Origin: Hymenopellis radicata
Taxonomy: Eukaryota > Basidiomycota > Agaricomycetes > Agaricales > Physalacriaceae
NCBI GenBank assembly: GCA_015501595.1
Contig: JADNRX010000155.1
Location: 56,954 to 120,953 of the forward strand
Reading direction: 5' to 3'
DNA length: 64,000 bases
A program made the position numbers and the translations under genes. Under the pieces are notes generated by a model that was not told where the DNA came from, did no database searches, and saw only the letters and a list, made by a program, of their open reading frames with translations. Shown here one piece after another: positions 48,245 through 60,673 of this stretch. The stretch's first letter is position 1. Every line of letters begins with the position of its first letter.

Positions 48245-49861
48245 ATGACTTCAAGTTCCTCAGTTCACGTCCTGTCTACCACGCGCCTACACCCAGCTAT
48301 TCCGTCCTCCACCCAAAAACGCGTCCCACTCTCCATCCTCGACTCCAATGTCGTAAACTTCGCGTGTACATCCGGTCTTTGGGTGTACGACAAAGCTCTC
48401 CCGATTCCCACTATCACACGCGCCCTCGAGCTCACCTTGGCTAGAGGCTACGCTCCGTGGTGCGGCCAGCTCCAATTCGCGAAATACGACGCGGAGCGCG
48501 CAAAGACGGACCACACCTTGCGATATGGGCGCGTCGTTCTCGAGTATGGAAGCGCCGCAGACCCAGGCGTAGAGTTCGTCGTAGCGCACTGTGACGAGCC
48601 GCTTACCTCCGAATCCTACTTCCCTACGCGCGATCCGAATGTGAGGTTGTGGGACGCAGGTCGGACCTCGGCGCGGGGATTGATCCCCACCTCTCCTCCA
48701 CTTGCGCTTTACAATCTTGTCGACTATGATGGTCTTCCTGGCGTTATCGTTCAACTCACCACGTTCTCGTGCGGCGGCATCGTCATCGGCGTGAAGATGG
48801 CGCATTGTCTGGGTGATGCTCAGACCTTGGTGACTTTTGTCACGGATTGGGCTTCGGCGGCGCGTTCTCTCTTGAATGGAGATGAAATCATGGAGCAGCC
48901 AACAGCGATATTCGACCCGATTCGTATCGATAGCGGTGCTGGTGGCGATATTGATGCTCCCGGACGGGACGAAGCCATCGTCGAGAAATCCCGGACGCTG
49001 CCTATTAATCGTAACGATTGGTGGGCCGCGCCGTTGAGTGGAAACACTCCGACGTGGGCGTTGGGTGTCGCTACAATTCCCAAAGAAATCCAAGACGCTG
49101 GACACGCAGTCGAACACGGTACAGGTATGCCGTGGTCGGAATGGGATTTTGGAGTCGCCGTCAAACATTACTGCATGCACTTCGCCGCAGACGATGTAGA
49201 CCGCATCTGGGAGGCGTGTCAAGAGCCAGGGACGACCGTCAGACTCAGCAAATTCGACACCCTGCAGACGTTCTTGTGGATGCTCGTACTACGTGGCAGG
49301 CAATCCCACTTTATCCAAAACAGAGATCAGACGGCCAATCTCAACATAACACTGGGTGTACGTGAACGTCTCAACCCGCCACTCTCCCCTACATTCCTCG
49401 GTTCCCCAATCTTCCTCGCACGCGTCGAAGCAAATCTCTCTTCCAAACCCACGCTCCAAACTCTCGCGTCTAGCATACGCAACACTGTGTCGCTCTTCTC
49501 ACCCACTAGCGACGCAGTCCCTTCCCTCCTACACGACTTGGCGTATGAAGTGTGCCCATACCGAATATGGGGCGCATTTCTCGGGCGGAGGAACTGTATC
49601 GTCACCTCGTGGCTGAGATTGGGCGCGTACGAGATTGATTTTGGGATGGGAGGCGCGAGGGCGGTGGAGGCGGTGATGCCGAGCATGGACGGGTGTATCC
49701 AGGTTATGGATGCCTCTGCTGCAAGAGGAGGGGGAAGGTGGTATGAGAATGGGATTGTGGCTTCATTGCATCTTAGAGAGGATGTGATGAAGAATCTGTT
49801 GGAGGATCCATTGTTGGCAGCTGTTTTACGAGGAGAGAAGCCGATTATTGAGAATCCGTAG
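48245..49861 (+). CDS. BAHD-type acyltransferase
   Basis: Single-exon 538-aa frame. The catalytic HxxxD motif is visible as KMAHCLGDAQTL (around residue 185), within a segment PGVIVQLTTFSCGGIVIGV typical of the family. The C-terminal structural motif DFGWG appears as DFGMG (YEIDFGMGGARAV). Such enzymes transfer acyl groups from acyl-CoA to alcohols or amines; fungal members serve in secondary metabolism, including trichothecene-type acetylation. The substrate cannot be told here. No signal peptide, so cytosolic. Start and stop are clear, and length is within the usual 430-540 range. No other biosynthetic genes are adjacent, except the GT61 gene that converges on it. Confidence 0.85.
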   Translation: MTSSSSVHVLSTTRLHPAIPSSTQKRVPLSILDSNVVNFACTSGLWVYDKALPIPTITRALELTLARGYAPWCGQLQFAKYDAERAKTDHTLRYGRVVLEYGSAADPGVEFVVAHCDEPLTSESYFPTRDPNVRLWDAGRTSARGLIPTSPPLALYNLVDYDGLPGVIVQLTTFSCGGIVIGVKMAHCLGDAQTLVTFVTDWASAARSLLNGDEIMEQPTAIFDPIRIDSGAGGDIDAPGRDEAIVEKSRTLPINRNDWWAAPLSGNTPTWALGVATIPKEIQDAGHAVEHGTGMPWSEWDFGVAVKHYCMHFAADDVDRIWEACQEPGTTVRLSKFDTLQTFLWMLVLRGRQSHFIQNRDQTANLNITLGVRERLNPPLSPTFLGSPIFLARVEANLSSKPTLQTLASSIRNTVSLFSPTSDAVPSLLHDLAYEVCPYRIWGAFLGRRNCIVTSWLRLGAYEIDFGMGGARAVEAVMPSMDGCIQVMDASAARGGGRWYENGIVASLHLREDVMKNLLEDPLLAAVLRGEKPIIENP

Positions 49862-50200
49862 TAGCTGTGTGGCGTAATTACGGCCTTCTTACGTTGAACA
49901 TTACATAGGTTGGTCTTGCTCGGCTTGCTCAACCATCTTGTTGTAAACTCGCGTTGCCTCACGTCGGTCTCGACCTCTATCCAATTTCCCAACTCAATTG
50001 CTCTGCTCTAAGCATTATTTACTGCTGTCTCTTAATCTCACTGGGACTGACAGAAAGTTCAACGCGGTGTGGCTTTCCATCATTGCTCTGCTCGTCCAAG
50101 CATCGTGTTGTAAACCGGCGAAAACTAGATAAATAGTAGGTACTGTATACAGGGAGTGAATGTAGGATAACAACAAATGCATATATACGGGTATCTGCCT
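49862..50200. other. Convergent 3' region of two genes
   Basis: Between the acyltransferase and glycosyltransferase stops; no further feature. Confidence 0.5.
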
Positions 50201-51954
50201 CTATATGTGGCCCTTCGTCTCCAGAGCCAGTCCGTCCACATGCCGCTCCACCACCGTCGCCACCGTCTCCCCGTGTACCGGAATATAATTCTCCTGGAAC
50301 CCCTCCGGGTAATCCACCCCCGGCTCGTCCGGGTGCGTATACCACGTATCGTTCCACACAGCATAGTGCGCATGCCCCAGCGCGCGGCTCGTCCAGTGAT
50401 AGTCGTGCGCGAACCCGCCGGGGAAGAACAGCTCAATGACCGCGCGCTGCCCAGACGTCGTCTTCACATCGCCAGCCTCGACGGACGTGCGGGATGGCGG
50501 CATCCACACGAGATGGCTCAGACCGTTTCCGTGGACACCCAGCATCACGGTAGTCTTCGCCGCCTGCGCGATCTGGGCATCCTTGGTCATGGTCTCGGCC
50601 GCCATGACCGTCAGCTCCCATGGTTTCTTCTTCCCGCCCATCACAGCGTCTGCGTGCTTCACACCTGCAGCATTCATTCCTGCCAACCCATCCACGCGGA
50701 TATAATCCTCGTACTCCTTGTTCTTCCGCGCCACGAGCGCCTGTAGCGCAGTCACCAGCGAGTCGTGGGATTCGGCGGTGAGCTTCCGTCGGGACACGCC
50801 CTGCCGTGACACGTAAGTAATGACCACCTTGTCTTCTTCCGTGCGTGGTGCAATTCCCGCGAAACTGAGCACGTTCTGTCGGACGCTCTCCCACCACATT
50901 CCGCCACCCTTTCCTGGCAAGCCCCTCAGGTCGTCCAGTTTCATGTAGTTGTGGGCCTCCGCCGCGATGCGCTGAGTCTGGCTCCCGCATATTACACCTC
51001 GATGTGATGCACTGCGGTCCGTGAGCAGAACGAGAGGGAATAGGAACACTTTGTCGTTGTCCGCGCTCTGACTGTGCACTACGCGATCCTGCCAGTCCTC
51101 CTGGACCTCGACGGTGATAGAGGGAAATGCGGCGCGCATAAAGTATGCGTTGAATCCGGGGCCGTCGCGCCAGCCGTCCGCATTCGAGTGCGCGAATATA
51201 ATGCGATCGATATCGGGAAGGGGACCATCCGTGGAAGCCGTAGTGGATTTCGGCGAATCAGAGTTGAATGTACCCCACCAGAAGGACTGGATTCCAAAGA
51301 AGAGCTCGGCGACGAGATGGTAATAGTGGCGCAGGAACTGAGAAGGTTCGTTGACAAGCACCGTGTTTCCTTGGACCGTTCTGACCCGTGATCCCCATCG
51401 TCGAGTTGCTTCCTCCGTCGATATCCACCGCATGTCCTTTTCCGTAGGCTCTCGGAGTATGATGTTCTCTGGTGTGTTTTCCGCCGCGAGCCCGGTGCTT
51501 GTCATCATTCGCCGTCCTGGCCATCCTACTTCGGCGCCATCGCTGTTCACGATATACAATGTCCGCCCGACATGTACAGATTGCGGAACAACGTCCATCC
51601 CGGCGCGTGATGCACGATGGACGTGAGAGGCATAGCATCGCCATCCGTTAGGGCAAGTTGCTCCTGCTGCCGTTGCTGTTGTGCGGCGGCGGTAACGACC
51701 TCTTTGACTGTCTGCGTTTTCGTTTGTATTTCCTTCACCGTTACAGTCTTCACCCCGACGTCTGGCGGCCCTTCCCAGCCAGCATTCCATGCATCGTCGG
51801 CGGCGGCTGGGTCAAAATGTGATCCGGAATGGGTATTTATTATAATAGAACCGGAGGAGGAAGTGGGGAAGGCGAGGGAGACAAGGTGCATGAGAGTCGC
51901 GCCGAGTAGTAGTAGGAGTGCATCCCGTCGCGTGAGAGATGCACGAAAGAGCAT
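50201..51954 (-). CDS. GT61-family glycosyltransferase with an apparent 1-nt frameshift
   Basis: The N-terminal frame (Met at 51954) has a type II membrane anchor (RRDALLLLLGATLMHLVSLA) and a coiled stem (KEIQTKTQTVKEVV, Q-rich). It leads to GWTLFRNLYMSGG, after which the frame must shift by one base near 51561-51575 to enter RTLYIVNSDGAEVGWPG. From there the catalytic domain runs to 50201. It shows HYYHLVAELFFG, VITYVSRQGVSRRKL and GVHGNGLSHLVWMPP, the GT61 (DUF563) signature, which in eukaryotes covers xylosyl- and GlcNAc-transferases of the Golgi or ER. Without the shift it would be a complete ~580-aa enzyme. Either the gene is broken or a base is missing from the sequence. Confidence 0.75.
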
Positions 51955-52428
51955 TGTGGTGGGGGGTCAAAGACGGGTAGCGTGGGCAGTACTAGACTGT
52001 GGGTAGAAAGACGGATCCGACTCGGCTCTTGGGAAGGATGGTTAAGCTTTAGTAGCTAACACCTTGAAGAAAAACGTAAGGACACCAGCTGGACAGCAGC
52101 GCTGTCAAGAAGACACACCGTTCCTTCCGTAGTTTGAATAAGAGCGAGAATTGGGTAGCAGTGTAAAAATAACGAATGTCGGGCGTCCCAAATGGAATCT
52201 AGCTCAATTTCAGTAAACTCGCGCTAGAAGCGTCCCCTAGGCTCACCAAGTCGAGAGTAGAGAAGAAATGTGCGGTGCCCTGATCCGTTCAGCCGTTTTG
52301 CCAGATCGGGATAATTGAACACCTCCACTTGGCGCTCGTCGTCCCGTTCCTCGTCGACAGTGGTGGGATAACGAGAGCAAGGAGGACTTCACAGAGCGCG
52401 TGAACCTCGGCCCTTGAATTATATGTCG
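51955..52428. other. Intergenic, no feature seen
   Basis: 5' flank of the GT61 gene up to the DNA transposon. Confidence 0.4.
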
Positions 52429-52436
52429 TTTTTCGC
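52429..52436. repeat. Target-site duplication, left (TTTTTCGC)
   Basis: Perfect match to 60703-60710. Confidence 0.85.
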
Positions 52437-52465
52437 AGGACCCCTGTCAATCACCCAAAATGTCA
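52437..52465 (+). repeat. Left terminal inverted repeat
   Basis: 29 bp, identical to the reverse complement of 60674-60702. Confidence 0.9.
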
Positions 52466-52659
52466 GAGACATTTTAGCCCAAAAATCCGGTTTTTTTCCG
52501 CACGCGATTTCGCAAAAATTTTCCGCACATTACCTCTGACCGGGCCAAAATGCCAAAAATTTCCGCACATCCACACATACATTGAAAATTTCCGTCAAAT
52601 TACGCTTTGGAGCCGCCATAATAGGCGAAACGGCTCGCAGTCGCTAAATACATGTATTT

Positions 52660-55600
52660 CTAGTCTATATCATCCGAATTCCGAGCTGCCAAAGCTTTCA
52701 TTGCGAGTTTGAGGTTGATAAGGTGGGTCCGCGTAAGGTTATCATACCGAATAAGGTCAGATGGTGACACTATCAGGTTTCCGAGCTGTCCGACTTTCGA
52801 GGGTGCTGAGTCAAGTGTGCAAAGAAAAGCGGTGGAAGGCAGATGAGGAAATCTTCGAGATTCGAGGTGTTGAAGAGCAGTCGGGACAGCTCGAAACTGA
52901 CGCTGGTGCATATGTTCATAAGCCTGAACAACCATATAGCTGATGGCAGCAATATTTGAAGAATCAGACACCGACGCATGGTTCCCTGATGCCTTCGAGT
53001 ATAACGCCACAACTAGTGATAAGTGTGAGTAAGCGACAGCATTGAATTGGGTCTTGTGCTTACCACGTCCGACCCAGATCTTATCATCGAGGTAGATGAA
53101 TCCGTACCCGTGACCGAGTTCGTTGTTAACTTGAATCGGGGCAACTGGATTCACGCGTGCATGCGATATTTCAGCCGGCAGTCGGTACTTCGTCATTACC
53201 TTAGTTCGACGTGTGAGAGCCTAATCGAAAATCAGTTGTCGTTACTACTAGAACTGCTGTAGACATACCTTCTTGGCTTCGGTTGTTGCCACAGCTGCAG
53301 CATTGGCAGAGTTGCCGTTTGCCAAAGGAGCAGCAGCTTCGCCATTGATCCGTCCATCTCGACCACCTGGGGCGGCGCTTCGACCTGTCCACCGTTGTCC
53401 GCGAGCAAGGCCAGTGCTGACACCCTTGTGCTCCTTGTCGAGTTGCATTTTCACGCCATCGAGAATCGCATTGTACGTTTTCTCACGTTCTGATAGAGGC
53501 CGAGTAACATCCGGGATGCCAGGTTTATCGCCTTCCATATCCTTCACAGTTCGGGTACCAGTTGCGGTAGCCTTAGTCTGATGACGGTATCGGAGCTCGA
53601 CCAAACCACTAAGATCTGCGCCCATCGTTGCAATGTCCGGGATCGCGAAAGGATTAGATGCTGCTTGGTTAGTCTTGACTGCCGGTAGAGAGTCTGCTAA
53701 TGCCTGGGCGATGTTCTCGGCATCATCGGAGTATGCTTCGACTTGGGCAGCAGTCGCAAGCTCAGGAAGCGAATTACTTTGAACTTTGTAAGCGATAGAG
53801 AGGAGAGAATTAGAAAAGGTACAAACATTTCAATCTCCTCGTCAAGTGCTAAAGAAACGGCCGCGCAACGAAGTTGCATTACCTGTTCCTGGCGATATGA
53901 GCTTAAGCTCCCCATCTCCAGCTTCTCCAACTCGTCCAGGCCCATCTGAATATCGAACTCATCGTCCTCCTCGTCACTGTCATTGTCGAATATGCTCTCT
54001 GTATCGTTGTCGGCCATATTCATTGCAGCCCAGTAAGCGCCATCTTTATCCAGCCAAGACCGAATGCTCGGTAGTGTCACCGATGACTCCTGGTTCAGCT
54101 GCGAAATGGTAACACCCAGAAGAGCGAAGAGGTTCTCCGCCTCCTGATACGCATGCTTGGAAACTCTGTTTATGTCAACGTTTGTCGGGTAGTCTGCAAG
54201 CGCCGATAGATCGATGTCCCGAACATCCATATACAGATGATGATAACCACTTGCTCGTAGCTTACTGTCGCTGTATTTTCCGGAAAACAATGCCTCGCGC
54301 ATGCGAATGAACATCTTCGGCAAGCTCTGGTAGAAGTTGAGCATGTGGAAGTCTGGCACAATCTTGCGGCCGACACCAAAGATGTGCTCATCAGGCTCCG
54401 ATGAGAGAAGCCAAAGGATGAGAGGGTAGAGACCTCCAAGATCATCACGGTAGATGTATAAGACCTCGAGAAATCCGTCAATAAGAATCCGAATGATGGC
54501 AGCGTAGTCATGGGAGATGAAGTGGCGATACTTCGAGTAACCCGCCTGATCCAAGTATCGTTCCCAAAACTCCATGAAGAAATGAGCGCGAAGAACCATC
54601 TGAACACGTTCAACGAGAGGAATGTGACGGTTTTGATAGGCGTCAATAAGCTCGCTGATGATGAAGAGGTAGACGATGGTTCCTAGGTGTTCGGGATGAT
54701 GCTTGACCAACCATTCCAATGTCTGGCCAGAGAACAACCGAGCTGCTGCTCTGTCATCCTGTCGATCAACCTTCTCAACGTCGCGCCAGTAAATCGGACC
54801 ACCCTCGGCAGCAACCTCTTTGACATCGGAGTATTTGGCGACATCATTGGGAAATGTTAACCCACGAGCGCCACTATAGAGGCCATTGCGTCCGCTTTTC
54901 TTGCCGTGTAGGGAGTCCTGCATATTCCCAATAGGCTGATCACCATTCTGCCCATGGTAGTGTATCTTCACTTGTATTCCTTTCGCGTTCCCAGGATGGT
55001 CGATGATATGTGTAACAACACGTGTCGCGCTGTCATCAAGACGTTTTTGAACGGAGCGCTCAACGGCGGTTCCATCGCATGCATATGAGCGGACCTTGAC
55101 ACCGCGAGATAATAGACCGTCAACGATTTGCTTGAGGAAGACAAAGAGCGCGTCGGCGTTAAGATTGGTGATGCCCAAGACAGCAACGATGATCGGGGAA
55201 ACCTTTGGTAGCGGGACTTGGACAACAAATAGACGCAGCTGTACAACTCGGTGAGCGGAGCATGTATGAGTGTGAAATTATATACCTTCGTTGCCTTTTC
55301 AAGTTGGTACTGTTCGATGATTGCTTCGAACTCGGATGGATCTGTAAGGAGAACAGGCTCGCCAGTCGCACCCAAGACAACATAGCTTTGGCGATCTTCG
55401 TCCCAGTAAGGCCGAAACGAAGCGAGAAGTTTAGTATCATCGCAGCTCAAGGCTACCGGACCGTCGTATTGGAGCATCCTTAACCGTTCGACCACCAAAT
55501 CGAAAGTACGCTCCGTAATTCCCACAGGAAAATGAGGAACCTTTGCACGATGTCGTCTACATAGTAAGAGTCAGTTCATGTACATATGAAACACTGGTAT

Positions 55601-58586
55601 ATGACTTACTGCAATGTTCGTTCCTGCGGGAGTGGTAGCAATTCGCTGAGGAAGCGATATCCTGATGGACTGTGGGTCGCCATGATGTGAGCAAACTCCA
55701 TTATATCTGGGGCATGTCGGAATCCTTGATTGCCAACACCTCTCTTCTCGCGGTCTTTCTTGACGAGAATAGCTGTCACAAATGAAGACATCAAGTCTTC
55801 AGCTCTCGATTCTTTGCCAAATTCGCCAGAGAGCATACTATCTGCAAATCGAACACAGGGAGTCTTCATGGGATCCTATTCAAGAAGGAAATATCAGTCC
55901 GGTTCACGTCGAAACAAAAGTACTTACATCGTGTTCGAGAATGGTCTGCAGTCCTTTGCACCGAGCATAAGCAGACGCGATTGATCCACTCGCACGATGT
56001 TCGAAGGGAATATACTTGTAGTGCTCGTTCGGGGGACGGGGGCGTGCGATAGCAGTTTTGAAACGCTTGAGACCAAGCAGGGATTTGCAAGCGCTGCATT
56101 GGCCAGTAGGCTCGGGCTTGGGTTTGCCAGATTTTCCCGCAGGAATGGCGACATCGACCTGTTTTGAACAAGAAGTCGAATAGATACGGCCGCTGGAGTG
56201 ATCGTTTGTCCACTTCCATTCGTGCCGTTGGGCGCGTTTAACCTGTTGTTTGCGAGTAGTGGGGAGTAAGCTGAAAGCTTTCCGATACATCTTTTGTGCA
56301 AGCTTCGTAACCGAGGTTGCACCACCTCCAAGAGCACCAGTGCGGTCGAGGTATGTCTCGACAGCGACAGAATCAGCAGGCCCAATACCGCTGCAAGGAA
56401 CCAACTTTGTGTTGACCTTCTTGGAAGCAGATGTACCAGCTGCGGCCTTGTCACCAGTCCTCCCAAAGAAACTTGTAATCGCTGGCATCCCCGCACCCTT
56501 GCCCATCTTCTTCGCCTTCTTCTTCTTGGTCTCCTCGTCATCGTCATCTCTCACAATGCCAACACACTTCGCAGGATGTAACTTGAACGAGTACGTTGCC
56601 CAAGCCGTTTTCATCGTCGTCTTTTTACCGCAAAGAGAACAGCGCACAATCTTCGCGTCAATGACCTCTCCATGGGGTGAAATCGCGGCAATGCTTGCTT
56701 TAAATTCGCGCATGCGAGTGTTATCCTCTGTAAGGCGGGCACCAGTGACCTGTGCATTTCGCTTGCGCGCCCAGATGGCAGACCGTGAAGTTCCCTTTAC
56801 TCGCGGTTTCAGCTCTCGAGGATTCTGACCATGATTGTCGTCGGACGATAAGTCGGTGCCGGAATCAAGTGATATTTCGCTTGGAGCGCGACTAGTAGCA
56901 GCGTCCGAATCGCTCTCATCAACGTAGAAAGTATCGTTAACGATGGACTCGGTGTCAAGCTTAGCAAGTTTGCTTGGTGAGGTTTGGTTCTGGCCTCTGT
57001 TTCCATATCCGTCTTCGTCTCGACCTCTCTTCCGATCTGTCATGTCACTCGCCTCCGCCCTCTGCTCTGCCACGAGCGACACCTCCACTGGTATCATTTC
57101 CACGTCTGGATCAACGACCAGCTCAGGCGTGAAAATGACGCCGCCTTCTCGGTCGTTTCCGATGTCCATTCCGTCCAAGGCGCTTTCATTCACGACCAAA
57201 TGTCCGTGTCGCGACTCCTCGCTAGACAGCGCCAGTGTAGTAGGTTTATCCGTCTTGGGCTGTTGCTGGCGTTGATATTAGCTGATTTGTTTAATCGATA
57301 GGTATCCGACAACGTACCATCTTGGCTTCCAATTCAAGCAGATCGATGAACCACCGTGCACGGTCATATATCTTTCGTGACGGATTCCAGAGCGGATCGC
57401 CCAGGGCTTCGACAGCAATCGTATTGACAGCCACCATCCCGCACACTTTGAAGTCGTCTTGGTACCCATGATCAAGTCCGTTCTCAACCAGTTCGAAAGC
57501 AGGCTTCTCGAACTTCTTGCTTAGCCACATCTTCAAGTGCGCCATCTGCTTATGTGGCTTGGGCATTCCTCGATGGCTTAGCGAATCGCCTGTTACGAAC
57601 ACGTCAGGATTTTGCATTCAATATGTGAGTCGACGCACCGTAGGCTATTTCGCGTGTTTTGAAATCAATTTTCACAGCGAAAAAATGATGCATCTCTGGC
57701 CAATACACGGGAAAGAGCAGCTTCTTCTTCCCTTCCCTCAGCATAGCCTCTAAGCGGCGTACATACTTCGGTGACTTCTCGTTGAAATCTTTTGCCCTCT
57801 TCATCTTCCCCAACTCAAACATGAACTGAAGTGTTTCGACCACAACGGCCTCGTCGCGTTCTGGCTGCTCTTCGAGTCTCGATGACAGGTAGGAGGACAT
57901 GCAATCAACAATCCCGGTGCTGACTTGATCATCTGCCAGTAGCTGCACCAGGAACAGATGCGTCGCTTGACTCGGAGCACCGGGAATATGGAGCGAGCCA
58001 TTCCATCGCATTGCTAATAGGCGGCGGTGTGCATCCTCCAGCGTGTCGAGACTACCGGTGGGTGTTTTATGATTTTTCAACCACATGTCGGCTTTGCTGA
58101 GTTTCGTTCGGATTTCGGTTAGCTCGTGCATCCTCTCCCAACACGTGAGAGCGAAGATGGGCAGGCGAGAATCAGGGTATGCGGGATTCATCAATGTGAT
58201 GTTGCCATCAAGCAGGGCTTGACCAGCGCGCTCGCGCAGGCCTTTCAGGAGATGGAGAGGTGGGATAGGCCGTGATTTGATACATGTGGCAATGTCGGAA
58301 TTGGGTGGGAGGTTGGAGAACCAGTAGACATCCTTTGCATGGACAAGTTCATGCGATGTCTCCGGTAGTTTTGCTGCAATGAGAGTATGAACATAGTCAT
58401 ATCCCGGTGGAAAAAGTGATGAGATGATATTTGGCGGGACTTCGAGCTGTCTCTGAAGATATTGGTCAAGACCTGGGGTACATCCTTGGGCCATTTCTTC
58501 TTAGTCCCAAACCACTGCTGACGCGCGCTGGCTATGCACGTCTCTTCTTCATCCGAGTCGAGAATGTCGACAGCGTGTTCGGACAT
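52660..58586 (-). CDS. Ulp1-type protease fused to a DDE-like transposase
   Basis: One continuous set of exons, about 1,700 aa by estimate. N-terminal (58586-57291): a Ulp1/C48 cysteine protease with WPEMHHFFAVKIDF (His), YGDSLSHRG (Asp, formed across an intron near 57615-57660), and DDFKVCGMVAVNTI (Cys). Middle (57199-55904): acidic linker, zinc-binding pair VRCSLCGKKTT..HPAKC, then QCSACKSLLGLKRF. Then 55869-53700: VALSCDDTKLLASF (first catalytic Asp), SYACDGTAVERSVQ (second) and SSEPDEHIFGVGRK (possible Glu). The C-terminal part (53700-52660) includes NNELGHGYGFIYLDDK and ends SDDID. Clear introns exist at 55861-55918-type spacing, each 45-60 nt. At 58475 the first exon may have a 1-nt shift or a tiny intron. 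Otherwise the gene looks intact and could be active. Confidence 0.75.
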
Positions 58587-58718
58587 TCTGATAGAAAAGT
58601 GTGGGCGACGTTGCTCCAAAAGGGCAAACGGGGACTGAGGTGGGGATCGGTGAAATGTTTGGCGCCCGGCCTGAAAACGCCAAAATTTTCCGTACCGGGC
58701 CGAGACCTCCACCAAAGT

Positions 58719-58788
58719 TGGACGTTGAGCTCTGCGTGAGCTTGCGATCGCAGAGGTCATAAGGTGCTGACTAAGCAAACGATTTGCA
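58719..58788. repeat. R1 copy 1 (70 bp)
   Basis: Identical by eye to 60305-60374 ('tggacgttgagctctgcgtg'...). Left border of the inserted retroelement fragment. Confidence 0.9.
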
Positions 58789-60214
58789 AAGGAAGACCAT
58801 GTTCAGAAGACATATCGCTATCCACACGACAAGTCCCATTACTGACGCCCATGCTCTCGGAGAAGCGCGACTTCCGAAACAGGCACGCCAGTCCCCGTAA
58901 CGTAACCATGCGGTCTTGTCCGTCTTGCTTTCTCCCACCATGGATGTCACAACCTGCTTCAGTTGCCACAACGGATGAACGGGTATCGTTCGAAATGCGC
59001 CCATCACGTCGGCCTTCCAAAGGAGTAATCTCTTGCCAGGATGCAAGCTGGAGAACATCAACAGTAACGGGATGAAAACGAGAAGAGAGTCCAAACGTGC
59101 GCCCTTCGTTTGAGACTTGTCTACCATGTTGTTTTGACAATATTCTCCTGCAGATTGGTTCGCGACGAGGCGGAGATCGTCTGAGTGAGGTTTGGGAACA
59201 GCAATATTGGGCGTGCTGTACATGCCTGGAAGTAGGTGTGGGCCGAACGCTGGTGAGTGTTGACCCTTGTCTACTTCTTCTATGCATTGCGCCGCAATAA
59301 ACTGACTCTCCTCAGTTGACGGGATCTTTGCCCACGCGTTGTCCCACGTTTCTGGAAAATCGCTCGATGGATTCGTGTCGGCCCATGGCCATAACCCGAT
59401 TTTCAATGTTCGAACGACGGAGGCGACGAACGCTCGATTCGGATGTATGGCTAGAGCGCTCGCGAAACGATCTATATTGATTGGAGTGGAAACGTGGAAA
59501 AGGTGAGGATTTTCATAGATAGTTTTCATAGCTACATGATGGTACTCTTTTTCAGGTGGGTGCAGAAGAGGTTCGTCTACTTCCGTGAACCACGCCGTTC
59601 GACTGCCTTGCGGGGCCGCGTTCCTCCATCCGAAACCCCTCAGGTAGCGTGGCAGGAAGGATCCGAAGCCACTCTCTTTTTCATCCTCCACACGACTCTC
59701 TTCAATGTCTTCTATTTCCTCATCTCGACGAGAATACAATACTGGCGTGAAACAGTAAGAGACTGAGCCTAAGAGAAATAATACAAGAACGCACCTGGCG
59801 GGGCACAGTAAGAGCTGAGGGATGCGAGACATCCTCGGCTGCATACCTAAGCTGCCCGCCAGGTATGGAAATCAACGATCGACCTAAGAGAAAGATGTGG
59901 CGCTGAGAGCTGACCACGTCAAAGTCTCGCTGTAAGCGAGGATAACGTCCCGAAGGCAGAAGAGTCTCACCTGGTTCATTTTGCGACCCGGTGGGTAACG
60001 AACCATAAGTACAGCATTTTAGATCCGAAGGATCTGTAATGAGTACTGTTGGTGAGGATGCTGTGAGCATGGAAAGCGAAATGGCGTACCTCATATTGGC
60101 CTTGAGTAATCAAAAGATTAATCTCGACCAATCTGATGAACCTGTCGGGGGACAAGGTAGCCAAAAAGCCCTTTCCTGCAGGTCCTCCGCCTGTCTCCTT
60201 CGGAGTTGTTTGGG
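58789..60214 (-). mobile_element. Truncated tyrosine-recombinase retrotransposon (element 3)
   Basis: Plus-strand order: pol fragment (58789-59740), A repeat (about 59740-60126), B-like repeat (60127-60214). The A/B junction has the core TCGAC|CAATC. Pol is truncated just before the YVDD motif, most of gag is deleted, and no recombinase is present. The A repeat keeps three hairpins: 59794-59802 with 59855-59863, 59973-59977 with 60000-60004, and 60021-60026 with 60030-60035. Confidence 0.8.
58790..59740 (-). pseudogene. Partial gag-pol of element 3
   Basis: Frame with FGSFLPRYLRGFGWRNAAPQ, LLWKADVMGAFRTIPVHPLW and VVWIAICLLNMVFLC, then cut off before the catalytic YVDD. The same blocks occur in elements 1 and 2. 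Confidence 0.85.
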
Positions 60215-60306
60215 GAAGGCTTTCGGACCTTCGGAATCTCACTCGCGAGAAACCATCTCTCACTCCCACTTGTGATTTACATTGTGCTTAGAAGCTTAGC
60301 CAGCTG
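60215..60306. repeat. R2 copy 1 (92 bp)
   Basis: One mismatch to 60471-60562 ('gaaggctttcggaccttcgg'...). Its last bases overlap the start of R1 copy 2. Confidence 0.9.
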
Positions 60307-60374
60307 GACGTTGAGCTCTGCGTGAGCTTGCGATCGCAGAGGTCATAAGGTGCTGACTAAGCAAACGATTTGCA
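60305..60374. repeat. R1 copy 2 (70 bp)
   Basis: Matches 58719-58788. Confidence 0.9.
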
Positions 60375-60470
60375 CTCGCGTTTGCGACTTTCTTCTTCTC
60401 TATCGTTTGCAGTCAGCACCGCAAAGAAATTCTTCTCACCCTCCCTCCTCACCCTTCGAGTCTTGATTCT

Positions 60471-60562
60471 GAAGGCTTTCGGACCTTCGGAATCTCACTC
60501 GCGAGAAACCGTCTCTCACTCCCACTTGTGATTTACATTGTGCTTAGAAGCTTAGCCAGCTG
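60471..60562. repeat. R2 copy 2 (92 bp)
   Basis: Matches 60215-60306 with one mismatch. Confidence 0.9.
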
Positions 60563-60673
60563 ACTTATTTTCCGCACTTTCGGCGCACAGAGTTTTTCAA
60601 AAACACGAGTTTTTTTCCGTTTTTAGGTCTTAGATTTTTCTCAAATTCTCAATTTTTTTCCGCGCAGGGCCTA

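Noticed and set aside
48287..49222. 311-codon minus-strand frame opposite the acyltransferase
   Set aside because: Antisense shadow of the BAHD gene; it carries no domain, and the sense strand has clear catalytic motifs.
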